Assembly: GCF_008086345.1 (NCBI RefSeq)
Contig: NZ_CP043006.1
Span: forward strand, 3,842,032-3,906,031
DNA: 64,000 nt
Source: Chitinophaga sp. XS-30
Lineage (GTDB): Bacteria > Bacteroidota > Bacteroidia > Chitinophagales > Chitinophagaceae
Direction of reading: 5' to 3'
The translations under genes and the position numbers were made by a program. This document shows, one piece after another, positions 28,023 through 36,468 of the stretch. The notes below the pieces were generated by a model. The model did no database searches. It had not been told where the DNA came from and worked only from the letters and a program-made list of their open reading frames with translations. Positions within the stretch are counted from its first letter, which is position 1; the number at the start of each line of letters is the position of its first letter.

Positions 28023-28547
28023 TCACTTTTCAATCCGCTTCCAGTAAATGATCGTCCCGGTAAGCCCGCCCCGTGGCTTCAGCGCGAAATCCGGGATAAC
28101 CCCGGCCTTCTGAAATCCCAATTCTTCATACAGCCCGGCAGCCCCATCTTCCTCCGCGGTATCAAGCGTCAGGAGTGTACGGCAGCAGTCAATCGCTAGG
28201 CGCTCGGCTGCCTGCATCAAGGCTCGGCCAACGCCTTGTCTTCTATGACTGGTACGCGTCATCAGCTTGGCGATCTCGGCGCGGTGCGGCTGATTGGGAG
28301 GGCTGTCCAGCAGCAGGGTAACTGTTCCGATCAGCAGGTTCTCATCAAACACACCCAATATGACACGTTTGCCGCAATCGGCCGCCGCTAATGAGGACTC
28401 CCAGAAAGCGGTCGCCATTTCAACGCTGAGCGGATGCATGAAACTCACGGAGCCGCCATTTGCCACTGTTTCGATCAGGAGATCTGCCAGGGACGTAACG
28501 ATCCGGGGTTCAGTCGTCAATCTGGCCATACTGAATTTTGAATTCAT
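28023..28547 (-). CDS. GNAT-family N-acetyltransferase
   Basis: 174 residues. Acetyl-CoA-binding motif A is clear (RRQGVGRALMQAAERLA), preceded by the strand ILGVFDENLLIGTVTLLLD and followed by LYEELGFQKAGVIPDF, the usual motif B. The ATG at 28547 is used; an in-frame ATG six codons later (MARLTTEPRIV) is also possible. The acceptor is unknown. It is convergent with the Rhs cassette and has more typical base composition, so it probably marks the cassette's right border. Confidence 0.92.
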   Translation of the reverse strand: MNSKFSMARLTTEPRIVTSLADLLIETVANGGSVSFMHPLSVEMATAFWESSLAAADCGKRVILGVFDENLLIGTVTLLLDSPPNQPHRAEIAKLMTRTSHRRQGVGRALMQAAERLAIDCCRTLLTLDTAEEDGAAGLYEELGFQKAGVIPDFALKPRGGLTGTIIYWKRIEK

Positions 28548-28585
28548 AAACTTTTAAATTAGCTTACAAATATGGTGTTCATACT

Positions 28586-28819
28586 GTGAAAATAAAGCTT
28601 ATTTCGTTGCTGATCGCGTTGGGGATATTGGTGTTGTTTCTGAGCTTGGTGTTGTTCCATCCTGTTATTTTCAACCTGATCCCGTATTCCCTACATCGGG
28701 TACTTACTCCTGACGGGGCGGGAGAAAGGGTGTTTATAGTGCTGTTTGATCTGGTTGCAGGGGTATTATTTTGTTATGTATTGTATAAAATAGTACTGAA
28801 ATTATTAAGTAAGGTATGA
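28586..28819 (+). CDS. Small two-helix membrane protein
   Basis: 77 residues from a GTG start at 28586. Two hydrophobic segments (LISLLIALGILVLFLSLVLF and VLFDLVAGVLFCYVLYKIVL) predict an integral membrane protein. The stop overlaps the next start as ATGA, supporting a real two-gene unit. No family recognised. Confidence 0.65.
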   Translation: MKIKLISLLIALGILVLFLSLVLFHPVIFNLIPYSLHRVLTPDGAGERVFIVLFDLVAGVLFCYVLYKIVLKLLSKV

Positions 28820-29118
28820 ATTATATGCGCCCGGCGTTGCTAGGGCTGTTTAACGTCATTCTTTTTATTGCAATACAGTATTTTTCCCTTTTGTCTGCTT
28901 TTTTATTTGGCATGGGGGCTGCCGATTATTATCGTTATGAGCGCTTGGTTTATATTCCCGGAATACTACTGCACCTGATTGTTCTCATAGTCCTTTTCAT
29001 AAAGCATAATCGGAAAACGGAATGGAGTTTAGGATATCTGATCAGTATGTTGATTGTCCTGATACTTGTTATCATGACGAGAACCGGCATTATTCCCTAC
29101 CATCTGATCCCTTCCTGA
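28816..29118 (+). CDS. Small membrane protein, three to four helices
   Basis: 100 residues. Hydrophobic helices include LLGLFNVILFIAIQYFSLLS, IPGILLHLIVLIVLFI and GYLISMLIVLILVIMTRTG. It is translationally coupled to the preceding gene through the ATGA overlap and ends four bases before the convergent gene. Function unknown. Confidence 0.68.
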   Translation: MNYMRPALLGLFNVILFIAIQYFSLLSAFLFGMGAADYYRYERLVYIPGILLHLIVLIVLFIKHNRKTEWSLGYLISMLIVLILVIMTRTGIIPYHLIPS

Positions 29119-29121
29119 TAT

Positions 29122-29886
29122 TTATTTCAACAGGATTTTATCTTTATTACCAGAAATATATGCCATCGCCTTCCTGAAATCCGACCTGATATTCGGCACC
29201 AGATAATCCGCCCACTCCGGTTTCTCTCCTTCATTCCGGAAGTAGGCGAACAGCGCCAGCGCATATCCCCATTCCTGCTGGCTGAGATAGCCCTGCTTGC
29301 TGTATCCCCAGCTATCGTGGCCGGCATAAAAGTTAAAAGAAGAATTGGCATTGAATATTCCCAATCCAAAGATTACCGGAACAAGATCTGTAAGATGTTC
29401 ATCGTTTTCTTTTATCCTGTCTTCCCCTAACAGTTTGATATGCGCAATTTCATGCGCCAGCGTGGCGACAAGGTTTTCTGCCGATTTTAACTGCGCGGCT
29501 TCTATCGATATCAGGTATTTTCCATTTTTTTTACCTGCCTGGAAAGTTCCTGCTGAATATTGTTCTCCGGGTGTTTGCTGCGAAAACATCCTGCCGTTGC
29601 CTGTGGGAAACTCTACCAGCGTTTGATCATAGAAACCAAGACTGATGCCGCCCGGTTCCGTTTCCATTTGCGCGGCAATCACCGGCAGCAGGGCATAGGC
29701 GTCTTTTTCAGATTGATCGAACTGCATAGGGAAATCCTCCGGCACCGGGCGCAAAACTTTCCTGCTCCTGATCTTTTCTGCACCGAACTCCGCTAGCAGC
29801 CAGACAAAAGCTTCTTCCACCCACAGCCTGTTCTCTTCGGGGATAGGACATTTGACGGCTCCTGATTTACGGAAGAATCGAAACAT
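29122..29886 (-). CDS. HEXXH-motif putative zinc metalloprotein
   Basis: 254 residues, no clear signal peptide. NLVATLAHEIAHIKLLGEDR contains a HEIAH zinc-binding helix, and DEHLTDLVPVIFGLGIF follows at about the spacing where a third ligand (Glu or Asp) is expected. YLSQQEWGYALALFAYFRN lies further on. This layout fits a metallopeptidase-like protein, but no named family is recognised and activity is not proven. It lies upstream of, and on the same strand as, the DUF4249 and TonB receptor genes' flank, with a 25-bp gap to the DUF4249 stop. Confidence 0.75.
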   Translation of the reverse strand: MFRFFRKSGAVKCPIPEENRLWVEEAFVWLLAEFGAEKIRSRKVLRPVPEDFPMQFDQSEKDAYALLPVIAAQMETEPGGISLGFYDQTLVEFPTGNGRMFSQQTPGEQYSAGTFQAGKKNGKYLISIEAAQLKSAENLVATLAHEIAHIKLLGEDRIKENDEHLTDLVPVIFGLGIFNANSSFNFYAGHDSWGYSKQGYLSQQEWGYALALFAYFRNEGEKPEWADYLVPNIRSDFRKAMAYISGNKDKILLK

Positions 29887-29911
29887 TGAGTTATGATTTG
29901 GTTTGTATAAA

Positions 29912-30715
29912 TCACTCCACCCTCATCCCCAGATACTGCACCGCATGCGCGCTGAAATACCCCAGCGCCCCTCCCGCAATGTTGCTCACCGGGTTCGATG
30001 GGGTGGCCAGCACATCGGAGCCGCTGGCGCCCGCATTCAGACTGTACCAGAACTTGTACACATTAGCATCGACGCATTGCATCTCCACCCGCAGGCTGTC
30101 TCCCGGCCTGATGTCGCCTTCTTCCTGTAATTCGGTGGGGGAGTACAACGCGAAGTTCACATCGCGGCCATTGGACAGATTGTCGCTGTTCACATAGATA
30201 TCCGGCCTTTGCGCACCATTGATATACTGCACGAAATTATAGTAGTTGCCGACGGATGAAGGGTCTTTATAACCTGCATTGGCCACAATCCGGTTTCGGC
30301 CGGCCAAGTTAATGCGACTGACGAACAGGGTATCGAAATTCACGGGCGAAGGCATGGTACTTGTAGCGGTGAATACGGCTCCTGCTACCGTCACTTTCAG
30401 CTGGTAGGTATGGCCGGGGACGCCGTTCACCAGCAGGCTTTCGTACACGCCAGGCCTTGTTTCCGGAATGGTGATGGACCCACTGCCGTTATCGGATATT
30501 TGCACCAGCGCACCGCTTACACCACGAAAACTGTTGTCGTCCGTAAAATTGCTAGTCATGGACAGCAGTATCCTGCAGGTATCTTCATTCGTCACAATGC
30601 CTTCGATCACATATTTCTTCTCCGCCGGATGCAATCCTGCATTGATCACTTTCTCACAGCTGGCAGCCAGTCCTGCCGCGGCGATGATGCATATGAGTTG
30701 AAAGGTCTTTTTCAT
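29912..30715 (-). CDS. DUF4249-family outer membrane lipoprotein
   Basis: 267 residues with a lipobox (GLAASC). The family opening KYVIEGIVTNEDTCRILLSMT and the beta-sandwich segment GVYESLLVNGVPGHTYQLKV match DUF4249 proteins. These are regularly encoded next to a TonB-dependent receptor and may act as its surface partner. Here the start lies six bases after the receptor's stop, so they form an operon. It is at the short end for the family. Substrate unknown. Confidence 0.88.
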   Translation of the reverse strand: MKKTFQLICIIAAAGLAASCEKVINAGLHPAEKKYVIEGIVTNEDTCRILLSMTSNFTDDNSFRGVSGALVQISDNGSGSITIPETRPGVYESLLVNGVPGHTYQLKVTVAGAVFTATSTMPSPVNFDTLFVSRINLAGRNRIVANAGYKDPSSVGNYYNFVQYINGAQRPDIYVNSDNLSNGRDVNFALYSPTELQEEGDIRPGDSLRVEMQCVDANVYKFWYSLNAGASGSDVLATPSNPVSNIAGGALGYFSAHAVQYLGMRVE

Positions 30716-30721
30716 AAGCCG

Positions 30722-32806
30722 TTAAAAATTGAAATTGTAGGTGACCGATGGCACGAAACGGAACAAGGTAAGCTGCACCGCTTCCGTGTAATCCGGATTT
30801 TCGCGGGATTCGCGGAAATAAATGGAATAGGCGTTCTCGCGGCCGTAGGCGTTATATACCCCGAAGTGGAGGGCGGAGCGGTTCAACTGCACGGTAGCGG
30901 CCACGTCCAGGCGGTGGTAGGCAGGCATGCGGTAGCCATTGCGTTCCGTATAGTAATACACCAGCCGGTCATCCATCACAATATACTTGCCTGCCGGGAA
31001 GGTTACGGCATTGCCGGTATGATACACCCAGTTGGCGGAAAGTACCCAGTTCTTCGAGAGCTGCAGCGAGGTTACCACGGAGAACTCATGTGTTCTGTCC
31101 TGTTTTGCATTATACCATTCATTATTGTTGATGCCTTCGATCTTCCGTTCGGAGCGCGACAAGGTATAGCCGATCCAGCCGGTCAGCCTGCCGGTCTTCT
31201 TTTTCAGCAGCCATTCCATGCCATAAGCCCTGCCTTTGCCGAACAGGAGCATGGTCTCTGTCGGCTCGGTGGAGAACACCTCCGCGCCGTTCCGGTAATC
31301 GATCTGGTTCCGCAGGGCCTTGTAATAGGTTTCCACACTCAGTTCAAAAACATCGTTCGCAATGCTTTCCGAATAACCGGCGCTCACCTGGTCGGCTATT
31401 TCCGGTTTGATGAGGTTGGAGCTGGCCACCCATTTGTCGGTAGGATTGGCGGACGTGGCATTGGATACCAGGTGCAGATGCTGCACGTTCCGGGTGAAAG
31501 CGAAGCTGAGCGATCCGGTTTTATGCAGCGTATATTGCGCGGCGATGCGGGGCTCCAGATTAAAATAGGTCTTTACGATCTGTCCGGCACTACTGCGCAG
31601 TGTATCCGTGATCTTGCCATCGCTGTCGATATCATAAAAATCGCCGTTCCCTAATACAAGAAATGCCGTGGCGCGGAGGCCGTAAGAGAGTTTCAGATTT
31701 TCGGTGGCTTTCCAGGTATTGTTGATGTACAATGTATTGTCCAGCGAGTATCTTTTGGATAGCTGCTGCTGGTTGATCCCGGAACCTTCACCGCCTTCCA
31801 GCAGAAGGGGGAACATAATATGATATGTGCTTTGCCATCCGATGCGGGTTTCCCTCCGCGCATCAGGTGTGTATAGTAACTCGGCTTTCGCGCTGTAGTC
31901 CCTTATCCGGGAGTGGAGCGAGGCCGTTTGGTCGGACAGAAGGGCGGAAGTGGTGTTTTCATAGCTGCTGTAATGCAGGGATGCGTATGATATCAGCTTG
32001 TTGCTGAAGATATGCCGCCAGCGAAGGGATGCCACGCTGTTGCCCCATTCCAGCCCGAAAGTATTGCTGATGCGCATTATATCATGCCCGGTGTAGGCGG
32101 AAAGATCAAGCTCGTCCCGCTCGTTCACCCTGAAATTGACTTTGAGATTCAGATCGTAAAAATTCAGGTTGCTGTTCCGGATCGCGGAATCGTTTGATAG
32201 TTGTGTAAACAGGTCTGCATACGTTCTGCGGCCGGAAAGCAGGAAGGACGATTTATTTTTGACGATCGGTCCTTCCACGTTCAAACGGGCTGCGATCAGT
32301 CCCGCGCCGCCGCTGACATGGTATTCCTGGTCATCACCGTTATTGGTGCTGGCGTCTACAACGGCGGACAAGCGGCCGCCGTACTGTGCGGGCATAGCAT
32401 TTTTATAAAAAGCCAGGTCTTTGATGGCATCGCCGTTGAATGTGGAGAAGAACCCCATGAGGTGAGAGGCGTTGTACACCGGTGTGCCGTCCAGCAAAAT
32501 GAGGTTCTGGTCTGCGCTGCCACCCCTCACGTAAAAGCCGCTGTTGCCGTCCCCGGCGGATTTGATGCCGGGGAGCAGCTGTATCGTTTTCAGAATGTCC
32601 CGCTCGCCCATGAATACGGGAATATGCTCCATTTCCTTGAGGGAAAAATGTTCCATCCCCAGGGTCCGGGGTACTTTATGGGTAATGGTAATTCCTTTCA
32701 GGGTATCATTGGCGATGATGACGCTGGCAGTATCATTCGGCTGCTTTTCCTGCCCGTACAGGGCTGTAAAAAAAAGACAGGCCAATGTAACCAAAAGTGT
32801 TTTCAT
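30722..32806 (-). CDS. TonB-dependent receptor, short N-terminus
   Basis: 694-residue outer-membrane barrel. Signal peptide (LACLFFTALYGQ), then almost at once the plug: IPVFMGERDILKTIQLLPGI, NSGFYVRGGSADQNLILLDG and YNASHLMGFFSTFNGDAIKD. The barrel ends FRFVPSVTYNFNF. Members of this group usually carry a ~90-residue carboxypeptidase-regulatory-like domain before the plug; it is missing here, with only ~25 residues between signal and plug start. It pairs with the DUF4249 lipoprotein. The ligand is unknown, and no siderophore or vitamin genes are adjacent. Confidence 0.94.
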   Translation of the reverse strand: MKTLLVTLACLFFTALYGQEKQPNDTASVIIANDTLKGITITHKVPRTLGMEHFSLKEMEHIPVFMGERDILKTIQLLPGIKSAGDGNSGFYVRGGSADQNLILLDGTPVYNASHLMGFFSTFNGDAIKDLAFYKNAMPAQYGGRLSAVVDASTNNGDDQEYHVSGGAGLIAARLNVEGPIVKNKSSFLLSGRRTYADLFTQLSNDSAIRNSNLNFYDLNLKVNFRVNERDELDLSAYTGHDIMRISNTFGLEWGNSVASLRWRHIFSNKLISYASLHYSSYENTTSALLSDQTASLHSRIRDYSAKAELLYTPDARRETRIGWQSTYHIMFPLLLEGGEGSGINQQQLSKRYSLDNTLYINNTWKATENLKLSYGLRATAFLVLGNGDFYDIDSDGKITDTLRSSAGQIVKTYFNLEPRIAAQYTLHKTGSLSFAFTRNVQHLHLVSNATSANPTDKWVASSNLIKPEIADQVSAGYSESIANDVFELSVETYYKALRNQIDYRNGAEVFSTEPTETMLLFGKGRAYGMEWLLKKKTGRLTGWIGYTLSRSERKIEGINNNEWYNAKQDRTHEFSVVTSLQLSKNWVLSANWVYHTGNAVTFPAGKYIVMDDRLVYYYTERNGYRMPAYHRLDVAATVQLNRSALHFGVYNAYGRENAYSIYFRESRENPDYTEAVQLTLFRFVPSVTYNFNF

Positions 32807-32872
32807 ACAGGAGGGTTGCTGTAAAATGCCTTCAAAGCCGGGTTTTGCGGCGTGCGCTGTTGTTTCCGGGGG

Positions 32873-34810
32873 TTATCCCTGTACTTTTGCTTCCAGCTCC
32901 ATCACTTTCTCGAACACTGCTTCATATTCCTCGTTCGCTTTTGCCAATGTGGCACCGGCCTGCTGATAGGCTTCCTCGGCGGTACGGAACCGGTCCCGGT
33001 CGCCATAGATCTCCGGATTGCCCAGTTGTGCCTCCAGTTGCTGCACATCTGTTTTCAGCTTCGCGATCTTCTCTTCCAGTTGCTGGAATTGCCTTTGCTG
33101 CTTTTGCAGTTCCTTTTTCAGGTCTTTATCTATCGGGTTGTTGTTTTTAACGGGCGCCGGCCGGGCTGCTGCTGCGCTTTTTTTTTCCGCTTTCGGGGGT
33201 TGCGACTGGGCGGCCATGCGTTTTTTCCATTCTTCCCATTCTGTGTAGGTGCCTTTGAACTCCTTGATCTCGCCGTCTACGATCTCCCATATCTTGTTAG
33301 CGGTGCGGCTCACGAAGTAACGGTCGTGGGACACCAGCACCAGGCTGCCTTCGTATTTACCCAGCGCATCGATGAGCATTTCCACGGAGTTCATATCCAG
33401 GTGGTTCGTCGGTTCGTCCAGCAGCAGGAAGTTAGCCTGGCTGATGATCACTTTCGCCAGGGCTACACGGGCTTTCTCCCCACCGGAGAGTATCCTGATC
33501 TTTTTGAACACGTCATCGCCCTGAAAGAGGAAACACCCGAGCAGGGAACGCAGTTCCATCTCGGTTTTACCGCTGCCGCAGCTTTTCAGCTCTTCCAGTA
33601 TCTCATTATCCATATGCAGCGCTTCCAGCTGGTGCTGGGCGTAAAAGCTCATGACCACATTATGGCCGGGGACCCGGTTGCCTTCAACTGGCTCGGTGCC
33701 GGCAATGACACGCAGGAGCGTGGATTTCCCCTTGCCGTTCGCGCCGATCAGCGCTATTTTGTCACCACGGTTGATCTCCGCGCTGGCGTTTTTAAGAATA
33801 TGAAGATTGCCGAAAGATTTGCTGACGCCTTCCAGGGCGCTGAGTATCTTGCCGGGCATCCGGTCTACCGAGAAGTTCATGCGGATCTTAGAAGGGCCGC
33901 CATCTACCTGCTCCACGCGCTCCAGCTTGTCCAGCCGCTTGGCGATACTCTGCGCCTGCGCGGCCTTGGAGGCTTTCGCCTTGAAACGTTCAATGAACTT
34001 TTCCTGCTGGCGGATATAATCCTGCTGGTTCTCGTAAGCGCGTTGCTGCAACTCGCGGCGTTGCACTTTTTCTTCTTCGAAATCAGAGTAGTTGCCGGCA
34101 TAGTGGTGCAGCTGCTGCTGATAGAGCTCCACTACCTTGTTGACCATCCTGTCCAGGAAAAAACGGTCATGCGATACGATGATCACGGCGCCGTTGTAGT
34201 TGGACAGGTATTTTTCCAGCCATTCGATGGATGGGAGGTCGAGGTGGTTCGTCGGTTCGTCAAGCATCAGCACATCCGGTTGCTGCAGGATGATCCTGGC
34301 CAGCAATACGCGCATGCGCCATCCCCCGGAGAACTGGTTGTACGGCCGGTCCAGGTCTGCTGTGCTGAAGCCGAGGCCTTCCAGGACGGTTGCGGTCTTG
34401 TGACGGATGTTATAGCCGTCCAGCGTATCGAATTCGTGCAATTTATCGCTGTACTCATGCAGCAGGGCTTCGTCCTGGGAATGTTCGAGTTTTTCGGTGA
34501 GGATCTCCAGTTCTTTTTCCACTTTGAGCGCCTGTTCAAATGCCGTCATCCCCACGTTCAGAATGGAATCATCTGTCTCGAAACTCAGGAGGTCCTGGTT
34601 GAAGAAGCCGATACTGAGGTTCCGGATCTTGTTCAGGCTGCCTTTGGAAATAGAATATTCGCCATTGATGATACGGAGCAGGGTGGACTTCCCGGTGCCG
34701 TTCAGGCCAACCAGGCCTACGCGGTCGCCGGGTACGATGTGCCAGGACGAATCTTCCACGATCGTCCTTGCGCCAAATTCAAATGTGATGTCCTGCAGTG
34801 CGATGAGCAT
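32873..34810 (-). CDS. ABC-F family ATPase
   Basis: Soluble twin-ATPase protein of the translation-associated ABC-F group. 645 residues from the ATG at 34810 (MLIALQDITFEFGARTIV); upstream in-frame codons to 34876 overlap the promoter. Two cassettes have Walker A GLNGTGKST and GANGKGKST, signatures FSGGW and LSGGE, and Walker B/D-loop MLDEPTNHLDLPS and LLDEPTNHLDMNS. The interdomain linker contains basic-aromatic sequence (RAYENQQDYIRQQEKFIERF). A C-terminal coiled coil (KELQKQQRQFQQLEEKIAKL) is as in Uup-type members. There are no membrane segments, so it is not a transporter. Confidence 0.96.
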   Translation of the reverse strand: MLIALQDITFEFGARTIVEDSSWHIVPGDRVGLVGLNGTGKSTLLRIINGEYSISKGSLNKIRNLSIGFFNQDLLSFETDDSILNVGMTAFEQALKVEKELEILTEKLEHSQDEALLHEYSDKLHEFDTLDGYNIRHKTATVLEGLGFSTADLDRPYNQFSGGWRMRVLLARIILQQPDVLMLDEPTNHLDLPSIEWLEKYLSNYNGAVIIVSHDRFFLDRMVNKVVELYQQQLHHYAGNYSDFEEEKVQRRELQQRAYENQQDYIRQQEKFIERFKAKASKAAQAQSIAKRLDKLERVEQVDGGPSKIRMNFSVDRMPGKILSALEGVSKSFGNLHILKNASAEINRGDKIALIGANGKGKSTLLRVIAGTEPVEGNRVPGHNVVMSFYAQHQLEALHMDNEILEELKSCGSGKTEMELRSLLGCFLFQGDDVFKKIRILSGGEKARVALAKVIISQANFLLLDEPTNHLDMNSVEMLIDALGKYEGSLVLVSHDRYFVSRTANKIWEIVDGEIKEFKGTYTEWEEWKKRMAAQSQPPKAEKKSAAAARPAPVKNNNPIDKDLKKELQKQQRQFQQLEEKIAKLKTDVQQLEAQLGNPEIYGDRDRFRTAEEAYQQAGATLAKANEEYEAVFEKVMELEAKVQG

Positions 34811-34832
34811 ACTAAAATTGCTGTTAAACGCG

Positions 34833-34840
34833 CAAAGATA
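34833..34840 (-). promoter_or_regulatory. -7 promoter box for the ABC-F gene
   Basis: TATCTTTG on the reverse strand matches TAnnTTTG exactly, 22 bases before the ATG at 34810. It is one of a divergent pair of boxes in this 70-bp gap. Confidence 0.6.
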
Positions 34841-34856
34841 GTATATTTTTTGGTGG

Positions 34857-34864
34857 TATATTTG
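34857..34864 (+). promoter_or_regulatory. -7 promoter box for the DUF3347 gene
   Basis: TATATTTG matches TAnnTTTG exactly, 16 bases before the ATG at 34881, implying a very short leader. Confidence 0.6.
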
Positions 34865-34880
34865 CCCAAAAACCAATCGT

Positions 34881-35468
34881 ATGCGTTTGAAACAATGTTT
34901 ATGGATACTGGCAGCCGGCGCCGTTTTCAGCGCTTGTCAGCAGCAGGGTAACAAGACCGCGACAGCAGAAGGGGAACAGGGAGCGTCTGTTTTACAGGCA
35001 GATCTTTCCGGTGAATTCTATGATTCCCTCCGGCAGGCGATGAACGCATATTATCAATTATCCGGCGCTTTGGTGAAAGCGGACACACTGGCGGCGGATA
35101 TGGCCGCTGCGGCGCTGAAATATCATCTGGACAGCCTGCCGGTAGCCGGGCTGGAGGTGGATTCCACCCGCCAGGGCATTATTCGGGGAAGCGCGGGTGA
35201 TATTGCCGCCGAACTGGATGGTATGCTGATGGAAAAAGGTGGTCTCGAAGCCAGGCGCGCCTCTTTCCAGATGGTGTCTGATCAGTTGTATGACCTCCTG
35301 CACAATACCGGTCTGAAAGGCAGCACCGTGTACCGCCAGCACTGCCCGATGGCTTTCGGGGACCGGGGCGCATACTGGCTGAGCGATAAAACCGAAGTGC
35401 TGAATCCTTATTTCGGGGACGAAATGCTGCATTGCGGGAGCGTAACAGATACTTTGCATTATCAATAA
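34881..35468 (+). CDS. DUF3347-domain lipoprotein
   Basis: 195 residues with a lipobox (AGAVFSAC). The DUF3347 pattern is clear: AYYQLSGALVKADTLAADMA near the start and YRQHCPMAFGDRGAYWLSD then EVLNPYFGDEMLHCG at the end. The paired Cys/Met positions resemble the copper-binding C-terminal segments of this family, which also occurs fused to CusB-type efflux adaptors. A role in copper binding or buffering at the cell surface is plausible but not shown. Its last codons lie in the first unit of a 78-bp tandem duplication. Confidence 0.85.
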   Translation: MRLKQCLWILAAGAVFSACQQQGNKTATAEGEQGASVLQADLSGEFYDSLRQAMNAYYQLSGALVKADTLAADMAAAALKYHLDSLPVAGLEVDSTRQGIIRGSAGDIAAELDGMLMEKGGLEARRASFQMVSDQLYDLLHNTGLKGSTVYRQHCPMAFGDRGAYWLSDKTEVLNPYFGDEMLHCGSVTDTLHYQ

Positions 35469-35585
35469 CCCCTCCGGGGAAGCGGGTACTGATCCGGTCG
35501 CGGTTATCATTGCGGGAGCGTAACAGATGCCTTGCATTATCAATACCCCCCCTGGGAAAGCAAGGTACTGACTGTTCGCGGTTAC
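35430..35585. repeat. 78-bp tandem duplication spanning a gene end
   Basis: Unit 1 (35430-35507) includes the last codons and stop of the DUF3347 gene. Unit 2 (35508-35585) is intergenic and reaches the stop of the convergent glycosylase gene. Both begin CATTGCGGGAGCGTAACAGA and share TTGCATTATCAATA and a CGCGGTTA end. The first half is almost identical; the second half has drifted. Confidence 0.85.
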
Positions 35586-36286
35586 CGTTCAACCGGGTGG
35601 TCGCTGAATGCTGTCAGGTATTTATCGATATATTCCTGCTTTCTTTTATTGCGGTACTGCATGATAAAACGCGGGTGTTCCAGCGGCACGACCCTGTCAA
35701 AGAATTTTTCCTTTTCATTCAGCCGGATAAGAAAATCCGCGTTTTTACCGGTGCCGAGGCAATACCCCACACTCCGGTCGATCCCGAACTGCAATTGCTT
35801 GCGCAGGCTGGATACCATGAAATCATAGACGGCTTCGGTCAGCGCTTTGCTGTCGTAATAGTTGTAGTTGACCTCTTTGCCGCCGGGTTTGAGCGCGGTA
35901 AAACCGAGGGGAGACATGGCTGCGATGTAAAAATCCCCGTAAAATCGTTCCGGCCCGCCATACGCAGCAATAACATCGTAAACATATACAGAAGAAGGCT
36001 CATAGGTCCGGATACCGGGGATCACAATGCCGCAGGGGTCTGCCAGCCGCTGGGAGTCCGTGAACGGGATGCCGGTGACGCCGCCGCCGAACCTGCCGGG
36101 GTTGATGCCCACGATCATCTGCCGGCGGCGCTGATCGCTGTAGAATTTGCGGTAGAACTGTTGCATGATGGCCGATACGCCGTCCTGTTCCCGGAAAGGG
36201 TTCATGATGCGGATCCCGGGAGGGAGTTGGCCGGTAAATTCTAGGTGGTCATTGAAATGAATGATCTTGTCTGCCGTTGTTTGCAT
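35582..36286 (-). CDS. SMUG2-type uracil-DNA glycosylase-like protein (DUF4918)
   Basis: 234 residues from the ATG at 36286 (MQTTADKIIHFNDHLEF). The active-site loop of the UDG superfamily is visible as VGINPGRFGGGVTGIPFTD, with the Asn expected to activate water. A second conserved segment near the end, VVPLEHPRFIMQYRNKRKQE, carries the HP motif followed by basic residues typical of the leucine-loop region. Such enzymes remove uracil or damaged pyrimidines from DNA. It is convergent with the DUF3347 gene. Confidence 0.85.
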   Translation of the reverse strand: MQTTADKIIHFNDHLEFTGQLPPGIRIMNPFREQDGVSAIMQQFYRKFYSDQRRRQMIVGINPGRFGGGVTGIPFTDSQRLADPCGIVIPGIRTYEPSSVYVYDVIAAYGGPERFYGDFYIAAMSPLGFTALKPGGKEVNYNYYDSKALTEAVYDFMVSSLRKQLQFGIDRSVGYCLGTGKNADFLIRLNEKEKFFDRVVPLEHPRFIMQYRNKRKQEYIDKYLTAFSDHPVER

Positions 36287-36468
36287 GGCGCAAAAATAAT
36301 GGATGCAGGCGAAACCGGCAGCTTTTTGCCCCACTGCGGCGGGATTACAATCCATTAATTATTAATTTGTAAAGTTCCTGAGGATTATTTTTTAATGCAG
36401 GCAGGGAATGCTGGCATTTACTGATTGATTTCGTAATTTCGCATGCTATTTATTTGAGAAAAGGATTT

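Noticed and set aside
30410..31654. Forward 414-codon ORF opposite the TonB receptor
   Set aside because: Antisense of barrel coding sequence; no family features.
32852..34951. Forward 699-codon ORF opposite the ABC-F gene
   Set aside because: The reverse strand encodes two full ABC cassettes; the forward product is His/Phe-rich noise.
35432..36244. Forward 270-codon ORF across the tandem duplication and glycosylase gene
   Set aside because: Antisense to the UDG-like protein and only created by the repeat.
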